In this document: positions 9,351 to 18,826 of the stretch, piece after piece
How positions within the stretch are numbered: the first letter of the stretch is position 1
Layout of the letters: every line of letters starts with the position of its first letter
Assembly: GCF_016342275.1 (NCBI RefSeq)
Contig: NZ_JAEIOT010000008.1
Span: 1-64,000 of the forward strand
Direction of reading: 5' to 3'
Source: Corynebacterium marambiense
Lineage (GTDB): Bacteria; Actinomycetota; Actinomycetes; Mycobacteriales; Mycobacteriaceae
Length of the DNA: 64,000 bases
Program-made: the position numbers and the translations under genes
Notes under the pieces: generated by a model
Told to the model about the DNA's origin: nothing
What the model saw: the letters and a program-made list of their open reading frames with translations, nothing else
The model's database searches: none

Positions 9351-9397
9351 GCGGGCCCGCCCACCGAGAGAATCTCAGATCCCGGGGGCGGGCCCGC
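9351..9397. terminator. Terminator hairpin between convergent genes
   Basis: A 12-bp perfect inverted repeat, GCGGGCCCGCCC (9351-9362) and its complement (9386-9397), with a 23-base loop. It lies between the small membrane protein and the convergent CAP protein and can serve both. Confidence 0.75.
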
Positions 9398-9449
9398 AGC
9401 CGTCTCCCCGCTGTGTGCCCCGATTAGGGGCGACGGGAGATTCGCTGCG

Positions 9450-10097
9450 TTAGAGCCAGCGAACGATAGCGGTGACGAAGTTCTCGTATTCGGACTTGTC
9501 GTTCTGGGACACGGCGATACCGATTTCGCGGATGTTCGACCTCATAAGAAGATTGCGCTGGCCCTCATTTTTCATCCAGAGCTCGACGACGTTCGCGGCA
9601 AACTGAGGGTTCTCCAGGCCGGGGTACCCAGCTAACGAATAGCCGTGGCTGGCCTTGATGAACTTCTTGTCGACGCTCAGGCTGTTTGAGGCTGCCGAGG
9701 CATCCGCGATCTGCTTCGCCAGCGCGGTGACATTGGTATTGATGCTGAGTTCGACCAGTCCGCGGGTTTTGCGCTCGACATTGATGCGGTCGACGATCTC
9801 CCGGCTGCGCTGCTCGAGCAGTTTCTGTGTGTCCGGATCCGGTGTCGGGGTCGGATCCGGTGTCGGGGCCGGGTCCGGCGTCGGGGTGGGTGTCGGCGTC
9901 GGCGTGGGATCAGGGGTTGGCTGCGGCATGGGGCCGGGTCGGGGCCCACCGAAGGAACCGGAGTATCCCCCCGGTCCCATTGCGCGGGCGACGAAGTCCG
10001 CGATGTCCTGCTGGGGGCTGGCTGCGGCAATCGGTGCGGCCAGCAGCGTTGCGGAGAGCGCGGTCGCTGCGGCGGCTGAGATGAGTTTCCTCTTCAT
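9450..10097 (-). CDS. Secreted CAP-domain (SCP/PR1-like) protein
   Basis: A 215-aa exported protein. The first 27 residues are a signal peptide (MKRKLISAAAATALSATLLA, then an AAAS cleavage region). A Pro/Thr/Asp repeat linker spans about residues 55-90, and the rest is a CAP domain (IVDRINVERKTRGLVELSIN, ASHGYSLAGYPGLENPQFAANVVELWM). CAP proteins are extracellular with poorly known function in actinobacteria. The ATG at 10097 has an AGGAGCAC ribosome-binding site and fits the signal peptide; an upstream in-frame start at 10157 would spoil it. Confidence 0.85.
   Translation of the reverse strand: MKRKLISAAAATALSATLLAAPIAAASPQQDIADFVARAMGPGGYSGSFGGPRPGPMPQPTPDPTPTPTPTPTPDPAPTPDPTPTPDPDTQKLLEQRSREIVDRINVERKTRGLVELSINTNVTALAKQIADASAASNSLSVDKKFIKASHGYSLAGYPGLENPQFAANVVELWMKNEGQRNLLMRSNIREIGIAVSQNDKSEYENFVTAIVRWL
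9832..9927 (-). repeat. In-gene repeat coding a Pro-Thr-Asp linker
   Basis: Imperfect tandem units of about 12-18 bases (variants of GGATCCGGTGTCGGGG) encode alternating P-T and D-P residues of the CAP protein linker. Such repeats can change in number between strains. Confidence 0.6.
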
Positions 10098-10314
10098 GTC
10101 TACGGTGCTCCTAGGGTATTTTCGTGCAGGGTGGGATGCCGTCGGAGAGGCGATCATGTCCTCTGCGGTGCCCGGCCGATGATGTCTGGGTCGGTGGGCG
10201 TCGACTTCCGTTTGGGCGGGGATGTGCTCAGCATATCAATTCCGAAGCGTTTGAGTCGTTCGGTAAGGTAACGGGTGGATCGCGCGGAACGACTCCCGTT
10301 CGTCCCGTTTATCT

Positions 10315-10674
10315 TCAGCCCTTCCCCACGGTGTCGTTCCGGGAGAGGGCGTCGTCGTCGTAGAGGCCCTCTTTCCGCGCGAGACGTCCGACCCGCTGGC
10401 CGATCACCGGCGCGGTGATGAGTGTGAAGGCGATGATGAGCACAAGTACCCCGAGGTCGCCCGCGGCACCGGCATCGAGTTCGCTCGCTCCGATCACCCG
10501 CATGATTGCGCCACTGACCGCGAGAATCAGCCCGAGTGTCTGCGGCTTCGTCACGGCATGGAGTCTCGTCATCGTGTCCCGGAAGCGGGCGAGGCCCACG
10601 GCGGCGGACAAGGCCAGGAGCGAACCGAGGAAGAGCAGGGTGAGCGAGATCACGTCGAGGATGAGGCCGGTCAC
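10315..10674 (-). CDS. mnhG: Mrp Na+/H+ antiporter subunit G
   Basis: A 119-aa subunit with three hydrophobic helices and the family stretch LSAAVGLARFRDTMTRLHAVTKPQTLGLI. It is the last cistron of the multi-subunit Mrp complex, which exchanges cytoplasmic Na+ (or other monovalent cations) for external protons. The GTG start at 10674 overlaps the mnhF stop by four bases (GTGA), so translation is coupled. The C-terminal tail is charged and ends VGKG. Confidence 0.92.
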   Translation of the reverse strand: MTGLILDVISLTLLFLGSLLALSAAVGLARFRDTMTRLHAVTKPQTLGLILAVSGAIMRVIGASELDAGAAGDLGVLVLIIAFTLITAPVIGQRVGRLARKEGLYDDDALSRNDTVGKG

Positions 10675-10949
10675 TGGGCACCGTCCCGCTTGCGGAACCG
10701 GGTTATCGCGACCGTCGAGATGAACCCCAGCAGGGCGACGACGATCATCGCGTTGGTCACCGTCGTGTCCAGGGTCCAGCAGACGTAGACGGCCAGTGCA
10801 CATTGGATCATCGCCACCACCGCATCCAGGCTCAGCACCCGGTCGAGCGAGTTCGGCCCGACGAGCATCCGCCACCCTGTCACGATGAATGCCACGGCCA
10901 GCAGCGACGCGGGCACCAGGAGCAGGGTGTTGTAGAGCGACGGTTCCAT
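10671..10949 (-). CDS. mnhF: Mrp Na+/H+ antiporter subunit F
   Basis: A 92-aa subunit with three hydrophobic helices and the family motif WRMLVGPNSLDRVLSLDA. It is small in all species. The ATG at 10949 overlaps the last base of the mnhE stop, and the stop overlaps the mnhG start. Part of the membrane Mrp complex. Confidence 0.92.
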   Translation of the reverse strand: MEPSLYNTLLLVPASLLAVAFIVTGWRMLVGPNSLDRVLSLDAVVAMIQCALAVYVCWTLDTTVTNAMIVVALLGFISTVAITRFRKRDGAQ

Positions 10950-11461
10950 CAGCCGTTCCTTTCGAAGATGTGGATGAGCCGGCGTTCGAGCTGCGCGATC
11001 CTCGTGATCTCCCTGTCGATCGCCTTCGTCGAGGAACCGTCGATCAGGTGCATCGTGAGTTTGCGGTCCGCGATGTCGAGATCGGTCACCGTGCCACCGG
11101 GTTGCAGATTGATGAGTGTGACGGCGAAGGAGAAGACCAGGTCCTCCTGCACCCGCATCGGTACGACGACGATGGCACCCGGGGGCACCGGGGCCCGGCG
11201 GAGCGCGATGACCGCCACCTTTACCGAGCTGGTGATGAGATCCATGGCGAATGTGCCACCGAGCCGCAGCAGTGCCGCCAGGCGGATGCCCGAACCCGAG
11301 CCGGGGATCGACGGGAGTGGGAGCAGTAGCGTCACCGCGAGTGCGATCGCTAGCCCCGCGATGATGTTTGCCACCGAGAACTCGCCCCACAGCAGCGCCC
11401 ACATGAATGTCAGCCACAGGACGGACTGGGGGCGGAAACGACGGCGGATACCGGCGAGCAT
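10949..11461 (-). CDS. mnhE: Mrp Na+/H+ antiporter subunit E
   Basis: A 170-aa subunit with N-terminal hydrophobic helices (LTFMWALLWGEFSVANIIAG) and a C-terminal soluble part carrying the conserved VTLINLQPGGTVTDLD and HLIDG elements. The start and stop each overlap the neighbouring cistron by one base. Part of the Mrp complex. Confidence 0.9.
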   Translation of the reverse strand: MLAGIRRRFRPQSVLWLTFMWALLWGEFSVANIIAGLAIALAVTLLLPLPSIPGSGSGIRLAALLRLGGTFAMDLITSSVKVAVIALRRAPVPPGAIVVVPMRVQEDLVFSFAVTLINLQPGGTVTDLDIADRKLTMHLIDGSSTKAIDREITRIAQLERRLIHIFERNG

Positions 11462-13212
11462 CAGCGGTCGCCTCCCCCGGTGGTCTTGCCCGGTGAGGCG
11501 GCATCCGTGGGGCTCCGACGTTCGTCGATTCCGTCCTTCACCCGGTCCTGGTCACTCGGGGCGATGGGACCGGATTGGCCCGGGATCAGGGTCCGCCCCG
11601 GATTGAGGTACCCGGGTCCGAGTACCGCCTGCCGGTAGACAGCGACATCTTGGGCGGATTCCGCCGAGCGTCCCGTGACTGCGGAGATCGGACCGGCGAG
11701 AACACTAACGGCGAGAGATGCGGTCACGAGGAGAACGGTGGGGGCAACCATGCCGAAGGGCATCCGTCCGACGTCGGCCCGCTCCCGTAGATCGATCTCG
11801 CGACGCATTCCCCCGAGTGGACCAGTCGCGGCGAGCGCCGTAGCGCCATCCGGTGCATCCGAGCGGTCCCGCCAAAAGGCCTTCGACCACACGACGGTCA
11901 TCGTGTACAGCGTCAGCAGGGAGGTGACCACGGCACCGGCGACCAGTACCCAGGCCATCTTTCCGCCGTGTCCCGCAGCGGCCTCCACGAGGATGATCTT
12001 CCCCAGGAAACCGGAGAACGGCGGGATTCCACCGAGGTTGAGGGCGGGGATGAGATACAACGCAGCGAGCAGTGGGGACACGTAGGCGAGCGACCCGAGC
12101 CGGCGGAGGGAAGAGGACCCGGCCTGTCGTTCGATGAGACCGACCACGAGGAACAAGGCTGTCTGCACGAGGATGTGGTGCACGGTGTAGAAGATCGCAC
12201 CCGACAATCCCGTCGCGGTACCCAGCGAAACCCCCATGATCATGTACCCGATGTGGCTGACGAGCGTGAAGGACAACAGGCGCTTGATGTCGTTCTGCGC
12301 CATCGCGCCCAGGATTCCCACGAGCATCGTCAGTAGCGCCGCCCACATCAGCACACCGTCGAGACGCCCGTCCGTGAACACCACGGAGCGGACCCGGATG
12401 ATCGAGTAGACACCAACTTTGGTGAGCAGCCCGGCGAACACGGCCGTCACCAGTGCGGGGGCGGTCGGGTACGAGTCCGGGAGCCAGGAGTACAGCGGGA
12501 ACACCGCCGCCTTGATGCCGAAGGCGACGAGCAGCACCGCGAAGATAGCTGCCCGGGTGCCTTCGGGAACCTGCTCCATCCGAACGGAGATCTGCGCCAT
12601 GTTCATGGTCCCCACCGCCGCGTAGATCAAAGCGAGCGCGACGAGGAACACGAACGACGAGAGCATGGACACCATCACGTAGCTGACGCCCGCGCGGACC
12701 CGGGCGGGGGACGCACCGATGGTCAAAAGGACGTAGCTGGCCACGAGCAGAACCTCGAAACCGACGTACAGGTTGAACATGTCGCCCGCGAGGAAGGCCA
12801 TGTTCACACCCATGGTGAGCAGCAGATACGCGGGGAGAAACACCCCGACCGGTTCGTCCTCCGTCCCGTCGCGAACACCCTGTCCGATGGCGTAACGGAG
12901 AACCGAGAACAGCACGAGGGACGACACCGCGAGCAGCAGCGCCGACAACCGGTCGGCGACGAGGGTAATCCCCACGGGGGCATCCCAGCCGCCGATCTGC
13001 AGGGTCTGGATGCCCACCCGGTCCACGAGGGCGACGAGAACGGTGCACAGCACGATGAGGATGGTCAGCGCCGTTGCCGTGACGGCCCGCTGGACCCGGG
13101 GATGCCGACCCGCGAGGAGGCACGCGGCGGCCGCCGCCGCGGGAATGATCACCGGCAGCGGAATGAGGTAGGGGATGACGGATTCCGTGGGCAGCACGTC
13201 CAGGAGGTTCAT
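11461..13212 (-). CDS. mnhD: Mrp Na+/H+ antiporter subunit D (NADH dehydrogenase-like)
   Basis: A 583-aa polytopic subunit related to the proton-pumping subunits of complex I. It has about 14 hydrophobic helices, with conserved GDMFNLYVGFEVLLVASY, a LPDSYPTAPALVTAVFAGLLTKVG-like lysine helix region, and QNDIKRLLSFTLVSHIGYM. The C-terminal 90 residues are hydrophilic and end with a charged tail (GKTTGGGDR). One-base overlaps connect it to mnhC and mnhE. Confidence 0.93.
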   Translation of the reverse strand: MNLLDVLPTESVIPYLIPLPVIIPAAAAAACLLAGRHPRVQRAVTATALTILIVLCTVLVALVDRVGIQTLQIGGWDAPVGITLVADRLSALLLAVSSLVLFSVLRYAIGQGVRDGTEDEPVGVFLPAYLLLTMGVNMAFLAGDMFNLYVGFEVLLVASYVLLTIGASPARVRAGVSYVMVSMLSSFVFLVALALIYAAVGTMNMAQISVRMEQVPEGTRAAIFAVLLVAFGIKAAVFPLYSWLPDSYPTAPALVTAVFAGLLTKVGVYSIIRVRSVVFTDGRLDGVLMWAALLTMLVGILGAMAQNDIKRLLSFTLVSHIGYMIMGVSLGTATGLSGAIFYTVHHILVQTALFLVVGLIERQAGSSSLRRLGSLAYVSPLLAALYLIPALNLGGIPPFSGFLGKIILVEAAAGHGGKMAWVLVAGAVVTSLLTLYTMTVVWSKAFWRDRSDAPDGATALAATGPLGGMRREIDLRERADVGRMPFGMVAPTVLLVTASLAVSVLAGPISAVTGRSAESAQDVAVYRQAVLGPGYLNPGRTLIPGQSGPIAPSDQDRVKDGIDERRSPTDAASPGKTTGGGDR

Positions 13213-13694
13213 CAGTTGTCCTCCTTGACGGGACGTTCGAAACTGTCGGGGCCGAAGTCATCGCCGTGCCCGGTGGCCCGCCCGGTCTCCGGATCGGCGG
13301 AGGCATCGTGGTCCGGTGCTGCGGAAGCGGTATCCGGGCGATGCGCGATGGCGGTGTCCTCGGTATCGTCGCCGATGAGGTCGGCGGTGCGGTAGCGGTA
13401 CTGCCGGAACGCGAGAGCCAGGATGAACGCCGTCATCGCCATGGAGATGACGATGGCGGTGAGGATCATGCCCTGGGCCAGGGGGTCGGCGTCGGTCCCC
13501 GACACCGTGGATTCCCGCCCCGCGATCGGCGGTGCTCCAGCCCCACCACCGGCGGTGAGCATGAGCAGGTTCGCTCCGTTGCCCAGGAGGATCAGACCGA
13601 GGAGCATCTTGGTCATCGCCCGTTCAAGCAACAGGTACACCCCACAGGAGATGAGGACACCGCAGGCGATGAGCAGGAAGAGGTTGGCGACCAT
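13212..13694 (-). CDS. mnhC: Mrp Na+/H+ antiporter subunit C (NuoK-like)
   Basis: A 160-aa subunit. The first 110 residues are the NuoK-like part with three helices (LFLLIACGVLISCGVYLLLERAM-type start, LLGLILLGNGANLLML, and MILTAIVISMAMTAFILALAF). The last 50 residues are a polar, acidic extension rich in Asp and Ala. It starts 3 bases after the mnhA stop. Confidence 0.92.
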   Translation of the reverse strand: MVANLFLLIACGVLISCGVYLLLERAMTKMLLGLILLGNGANLLMLTAGGGAGAPPIAGRESTVSGTDADPLAQGMILTAIVISMAMTAFILALAFRQYRYRTADLIGDDTEDTAIAHRPDTASAAPDHDASADPETGRATGHGDDFGPDSFERPVKEDN

Positions 13695-13697
13695 GTG

Positions 13698-16664
13698 TTA
13701 TCCACTCTTCCTTCCGGTGGGGATCGTTCTCTCGGGTTTTCCGTTGGTCGTGGCCCCGGTGTTCCTCCCGGGTGGTTGCGCCGCCTTGCGTCGCGCCAGT
13801 CGCCGGGCACGCTCTCGGGCTCGACGGCGGCGCTGTTCCTCGTCGATGTCGAGCTGTGCGCCGAGGGACCGCAGGATGTGGAGGACCAGTCCGATGACGA
13901 TCAGGTAGACACCGGCGTCGAAGAGTAACGGGGAGACGACGTGCACGGTTCCGATCAGTGGTATCTCGAGGTCGGTGTTCGCCGATGCCAGGGGTGGGCG
14001 GGCGAGGATCATCGGGGCGATGACTGAACCCGCGGAGAGCAGCAACCCGGTGCCGAGTACACGGGACGCGTCTATGGGCAGTGCCTCCTCGAGTTCCTCC
14101 CGTCCGCCGGCGAGATACCGGAGCATGAAGGCGAGCGCCGCCACCAGACCGCCCGCGAACCCTCCACCCGGCGCGTTGTGCCCCGCGAAGAAGAAGTAGA
14201 GGGACAGCGTGATCATCGAGGGGAAGAGGATGCGGGTCGCAACCTCCATCATGAACGAGCGGTTCCGGGCTTTCGCATCCTCGACGGGAGCGGCCAGCCA
14301 GCTCGGGGCCTCGGTGCGGAGCGTCGGGCGCCGGGAGACCCGGGAGAAGCTCCGCGTGCGGTAGACCAGCGAGGCGACACCGGTGGCGACGATGACCAGA
14401 ACCGAGATCTCACCGAAGGTGTCCCATGCCCGGATGTCGACGAGCAGCACGTTGACGGCGTTGGATCCGTGCCCGATACGGGAGGCCAGGCTGGGGATGT
14501 GGATGGACACCGGCAGGGTACTCCGGGCGTTCATCGCGAAGGCCCCGAGGATCGTGACCGTGAGTCCGACCGCGACGGCGAGCCAGGCCCGCAGGCGGGT
14601 GTGGTCCTGCTCCGGGCCTGCGTTATCCGTGCTGGCGGGCAGTTTCCGCAGCACCAGCACGAAGACCACCACCGAGACGGTTTCCACGAGGAGCTGGGTC
14701 AGCGCCAGGTCTGGTGCTCCGTGCAGCGCGAAGATGACCGCGACCCCGTAGCCGGTCATCCCGACGAGGATCAGAGCGGAGAGCCGGTTGTCCATCACAG
14801 TGGCGGCGATGGCGGCGATCACGATGATAACGACCACGAGGCCCTGTACGGGGGAGTCCCACAGTTCCATCCGGATGTCCGTCCGGGCTCCGGTGACGAG
14901 CATCGTCAGCGGTAGGACAACGAGGGTGGCGAGGATGACTGCCTCGTTTACGGGCAGGGAGCCGCGCTGTGTGGTGGCCGTGATGCGGAGTGATACCCGC
15001 CGCAGCGTGTCGACGACCGTGTCATAGGCCAGGTTTGCGTTGCCCAGCGCGGGGCGACTGAAATGCAGTTGGCTCACGGTGTTTCGCTGCCAGTGCAGGA
15101 TGACACCGCAGGTGAGCATGATCGCGCTGATGAGCAGGGGGAGTGTCCATCCGTGCCAGAGGGCCAAATGGGCAGATGCCCCCGCGTAGGTGTTGAGCAC
15201 GACATCCAGCGGTGACGGGGTGAGTCCCAGGATGATGCCCCCGCCGGCGAGAACCGCGGGCGGCAACCACAGTGGGGTGATGATGGGATTGGCCTTGGCG
15301 ACCGCCGGAGACGTACCGCCTCCGGTCGTGTGATCGGTGTCCTTGGTAGCGAAGGCGCCGTGCAGGAAATACAACGAATAGGCCACCGTGAGGGTGCTTC
15401 CGGCGACGACACCGACCAGCATGAGCTTTCCTGGCATGCCGGTGAGCAGTGACTCCCCGAGAAGCGTGGACACGGTGGCTTCTTTGGCCACGAAGCCGAC
15501 GGTGCCGGGGACACCAGCCATAGATGCGGCCGCGGTCACGGCGAGTGCGAACAGGGCCGGGTGAGCCCGGCCCAGCCCAGAGAGCTCGCGGATGTCGCGG
15601 GTTCCGGTGGTGCGGTCGATGGCCCCGACGATCATGAACAGCGTCGCCTTGAATAGTGCGTGCGCCACAGTCAGGGCGAGTCCCGCGAGGAGTGCCCCGG
15701 GGGAACCGATCCCGACCACGGCGATGATGAAGCCGAGCTGGCTGACGGTGCCGTACGCCAGGATGAGCTTGAGGTCGACTTGACGCAGTGCCATCCAGCC
15801 GGCCATCAGCATCGTCAGCAGACCCGCCGGGATGACCACGAGATGCCAGGAGGCGATCTGATTCAGCTCCGGGGAGAGACGTGCCACGAGATAGATTCCG
15901 GCCTTCACCATCGCGGCTGAGTGCAGGTATGCGGACACCGGTGTCGGTGCGGCCATTGCCCCGGGTAACCAGAAGTGCATCGGGGCGATCGCGGATTTCG
16001 ACAGGGCACCGGCCAGGATGAGAACCACGGCGGTGCTCGTCGCGGTGGATGAGACCGGTGTGCCGGCCCCGATCAGGGCGGACAGGTCCCAGATCCCCGA
16101 TGTGGTGCCGAGCAGGATGATGCCCACGAGCATCGCCAGTCCGCCCAGTGATGTGACCATGAGTGCCTGCCCGGCGGCCCGGCGCGACGAGGCGCGCTCG
16201 CCGTAGTATCCGACGAGCAGGAAGGACAGGACCGAGGTGAGTTCCCAGAAGACGTACATCAATAGGAGGTTGTCCGCGGTGACGAGACCGTACATCACCA
16301 TGGTGAATGCGATCATCTGTGCGCCGAAGACGGACAGGCGTCTCGGGTTGGAGTCGAAATACCCCCAGCAGTAGCACAGGATAAGGGCTCCGATACCGAG
16401 GATGATCAGCGCGAATACCGCCGCGAGTGGGTCCAGGACCAAGGTGATGTCCAGGTGCGCGGCGGACATCCACGGGATGTCGACGGCCGGTGGCGTCGAA
16501 CCGGGTGCGAAGTCTCCCGCGAGCCAGCTCCGGAGTGTCCATGCGAACGCCCCGCCAGGGACGAGCGCGAGTAACCCGAAGGCCGGTCGCCCGAGTTTCC
16601 TGATCAGCACCGGGGCGGTGATGGTCGCCGCAGCGAGCGCGGACAACACGATGAGCAGGTCCAT
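13698..16664 (-). CDS. mnhA: Mrp Na+/H+ antiporter fused subunits A and B
   Basis: A 988-aa protein, first gene of the Mrp operon. Residues 1 to about 780 are MrpA (NuoL-like; YVFWELTSVLSFLLVGYY, HSAAMVKAGIYL, LAYGTVSQLGFI). Residues about 800-950 are the MrpB domain (ATRILFPSMITLSLYFF, GHNAPGGGFAGGL), fused in one chain as in other actinobacteria. It ends with an Arg/Lys-rich tail. The ATG at 16664 is preceded by GGAGAAG. No separate mnhB exists, so the operon is A(B)-C-D-E-F-G. Confidence 0.93.
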   Translation of the reverse strand: MDLLIVLSALAAATITAPVLIRKLGRPAFGLLALVPGGAFAWTLRSWLAGDFAPGSTPPAVDIPWMSAAHLDITLVLDPLAAVFALIILGIGALILCYCWGYFDSNPRRLSVFGAQMIAFTMVMYGLVTADNLLLMYVFWELTSVLSFLLVGYYGERASSRRAAGQALMVTSLGGLAMLVGIILLGTTSGIWDLSALIGAGTPVSSTATSTAVVLILAGALSKSAIAPMHFWLPGAMAAPTPVSAYLHSAAMVKAGIYLVARLSPELNQIASWHLVVIPAGLLTMLMAGWMALRQVDLKLILAYGTVSQLGFIIAVVGIGSPGALLAGLALTVAHALFKATLFMIVGAIDRTTGTRDIRELSGLGRAHPALFALAVTAAASMAGVPGTVGFVAKEATVSTLLGESLLTGMPGKLMLVGVVAGSTLTVAYSLYFLHGAFATKDTDHTTGGGTSPAVAKANPIITPLWLPPAVLAGGGIILGLTPSPLDVVLNTYAGASAHLALWHGWTLPLLISAIMLTCGVILHWQRNTVSQLHFSRPALGNANLAYDTVVDTLRRVSLRITATTQRGSLPVNEAVILATLVVLPLTMLVTGARTDIRMELWDSPVQGLVVVIIVIAAIAATVMDNRLSALILVGMTGYGVAVIFALHGAPDLALTQLLVETVSVVVFVLVLRKLPASTDNAGPEQDHTRLRAWLAVAVGLTVTILGAFAMNARSTLPVSIHIPSLASRIGHGSNAVNVLLVDIRAWDTFGEISVLVIVATGVASLVYRTRSFSRVSRRPTLRTEAPSWLAAPVEDAKARNRSFMMEVATRILFPSMITLSLYFFFAGHNAPGGGFAGGLVAALAFMLRYLAGGREELEEALPIDASRVLGTGLLLSAGSVIAPMILARPPLASANTDLEIPLIGTVHVVSPLLFDAGVYLIVIGLVLHILRSLGAQLDIDEEQRRRRARERARRLARRKAAQPPGRNTGATTNGKPERTIPTGRKSG

Positions 16665-16747
16665 GTTCTGTGACTTCTCCGGGGCTGGGCGGGGATAATC
16701 AGGTCAGGTCGTCAGTCTACCTGGAAGCCTCCCGGTCTCCTGCTCGG

Positions 16748-18550
16748 TCAGGCACCGATCTCGTGGGCTGGGACATCGAAGAACAGTCGGGAACGGAAGG
16801 CCGCGGATTTTCCGGGTCGGAGGGACCGCTCCCAGATCAGCCCGGCAGTGTCCTCGTCTACCGATGCGGTGACCCCCAGTGAGTATGCCTCCAGCCGGGC
16901 CCGATCACAGGCGACCGTCGATGATCCACCGACGACCGCACCATTGCTGCAGGGGATGGCCCTCGTGACGGAGATCCGGTGATCCACGTCCGTGCGGTTC
17001 CGGACGGCGGTGGTGGTGGCCCAGCCTGCGGAACCTCGAACGAGGGTGTCCACCTGATCGACGTACACCCCGATGGCACCCACGGCGAGCCGGGTCGTGA
17101 TCACGATGGGACGCTCCACTGTTCCCTCACCGCGGATGCTTCGACTCAGCAGTCGCAGGGGTTCGTCGGACCCCGCTCCATACGTGGCTCCATCCACCGT
17201 GACCCGGGTTGCGCACGGCCCCGGGGAAAGCAGGGCGCCTCCGCTGGTGCTGCGCGGATCACACCGGAGATCGGTCGTGACGGTCAGCTCGTCCAGGGGG
17301 CCGCCGGTGGTCACGACCTCACGGTCACCGACCGGTGAATCCGGGATGTGACCGCCGCCGGGTAGCTGGATCGGGCCGCCGTCCGCCGTGCCCGAGCAGG
17401 ATCCACCGGCGTGGCGGCTGTCGTTTCGTTCTGAGAGTGGGGTCACCGTCCAGGGGATCAGGCCCCGGTCAGTCGCGACGGTCACCGTCTGCTGGCGGCG
17501 AACATCGAAGCAGTACCGGTTTCTGTTCCTCTCCGCGGGAAACACACTGAGTGCGGTGTCGCCCACGACGGCGAATCCCGGATCCGATCCGGTGCCCGTG
17601 GACAGGCCCACGTCGCTGCCGAGGCTCAGCGTCGCACCGTCCTCACCCGGGGGATCCGCGGGCCCCGCTGAGACCGCGACACCAGTGAGGGTGTGTGCGG
17701 TGACCGGTTCACTCCGCGCACCGACGACGACCGCCCCCAGGACCTGCTTCTCTGTCGCCGACAGATGCACCTCCGCAGGACCGGATGAGTCCGAGGCCAC
17801 GGTGGCGCCCACCGTCAGAGCTAATGGACCCTCGACGGGGACGGTGGCCCGGGGCAGCGCGGACGGATCGACGGAGCAGAATACGGCGGAGTCGGTCGCG
17901 GCGTCCAGGGACAGGCTCCCGGTGAGCTCGGTGCTGATTGCGGCGGTCTCCCGGGAGATGTCCAGCCGGAGGGTGACGACGGCCCGGAGATCAGGGGCGT
18001 CAACGATGAACTTACCGGAGCCGCCGTCGCAGGTGAACGCCTCCGGGGCGAGGGACAGGGGCAGATTCACCGGGATCTCCCGGGAGATCCGGAACTCCGA
18101 GTAGACCTCGTCCAGGGGGGCCGCGTCTGCGGTGAACGTCGTGCCACCAGCTGTTTCCCCGACTCCGGTGATCCGCCCCACCACACCGGTTGGGTTCGCA
18201 GAGGTGACGGGAACGGCCACAGGGTCACCCACACCGAGCTCATGCCGACCGGTGAGCTCGACGCGGTATCCGGCTACGCGGTTCCCGGTCACGGACACTA
18301 TGTCTGGGCCGTCGATCACCGTGGCCTCCGGGCGGGGAGTCACGTCCTCTTCCGAGGTGGGTTCCGGTTCCGTCGTTTCCGGCGGCGGCTCCGGGGATGG
18401 GCTCGGTGTCGACGGTGAGGTGGAGGTCCGTGCAGACTCGGTGCCAGATGATCCGGTGCCGGTGGAGGAACCGCCGAGGAAGGGCATGAGGGTGACGATG
18501 AGAGTCAGGACGGCGGCGATGATCACCTGTGGTGGCGGTAACGGGGGCAC
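16748..18550 (-). CDS. Large membrane-anchored extracytoplasmic protein of unknown function
   Basis: A 600-aa protein that I do not recognise. One N-terminal hydrophobic helix (about residues 7-27) is followed by a Ser/Thr/Pro/Glu-rich linker (30-75), then about 520 residues rich in Val, Thr, Gly and Asp with the look of repeated beta-sandwich domains. At least ten cysteines are spread in the extracellular part (for example FTCDGGSGK, FCSVDPSA, YCFDVRR, LRCDPRSTSG, IPCSNGAV), suggesting disulfides. The GTG start at 18550 follows AAGAAGGA. It lies between the Mrp operon and the LeuA-like gene, all on the same strand, with gaps of 83 and about 280 bases, so it is probably transcribed on its own. 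Confidence 0.7.
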   Translation of the reverse strand: MPPLPPPQVIIAAVLTLIVTLMPFLGGSSTGTGSSGTESARTSTSPSTPSPSPEPPPETTEPEPTSEEDVTPRPEATVIDGPDIVSVTGNRVAGYRVELTGRHELGVGDPVAVPVTSANPTGVVGRITGVGETAGGTTFTADAAPLDEVYSEFRISREIPVNLPLSLAPEAFTCDGGSGKFIVDAPDLRAVVTLRLDISRETAAISTELTGSLSLDAATDSAVFCSVDPSALPRATVPVEGPLALTVGATVASDSSGPAEVHLSATEKQVLGAVVVGARSEPVTAHTLTGVAVSAGPADPPGEDGATLSLGSDVGLSTGTGSDPGFAVVGDTALSVFPAERNRNRYCFDVRRQQTVTVATDRGLIPWTVTPLSERNDSRHAGGSCSGTADGGPIQLPGGGHIPDSPVGDREVVTTGGPLDELTVTTDLRCDPRSTSGGALLSPGPCATRVTVDGATYGAGSDEPLRLLSRSIRGEGTVERPIVITTRLAVGAIGVYVDQVDTLVRGSAGWATTTAVRNRTDVDHRISVTRAIPCSNGAVVGGSSTVACDRARLEAYSLGVTASVDEDTAGLIWERSLRPGKSAAFRSRLFFDVPAHEIGA

Positions 18551-18826
18551 GAATCCTTCTTATCTGCTCGATGAGCGGCACGTATTCGGTGGTCGAGCGC
18601 ATACCTTCACTACTGTAGAACAGTCGCAGTCTGTTTCCGCCCGGGTCTCCGGTGTTTGGATGCGCATCGGCGTTCAGTTGCAGGTCGCGGCCAGCGCGGC
18701 CGGATCAACCGGTGTGGCCTGGTTGCGGGAAACCAGTGAACTCCCGGTTGGTGGGGATACCGGGAACCTGGATGGAGCACCCGGCGCCGTGGCTGCCGGG
18801 CACCGAGGTGGCGCCGTGTTGCTCTT

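Noticed and set aside
9832..9927. Short tandem repeats that could suggest a CRISPR array or minisatellite
   Set aside because: Units are imperfect, have no unique spacers and stay in frame within the CAP protein linker.
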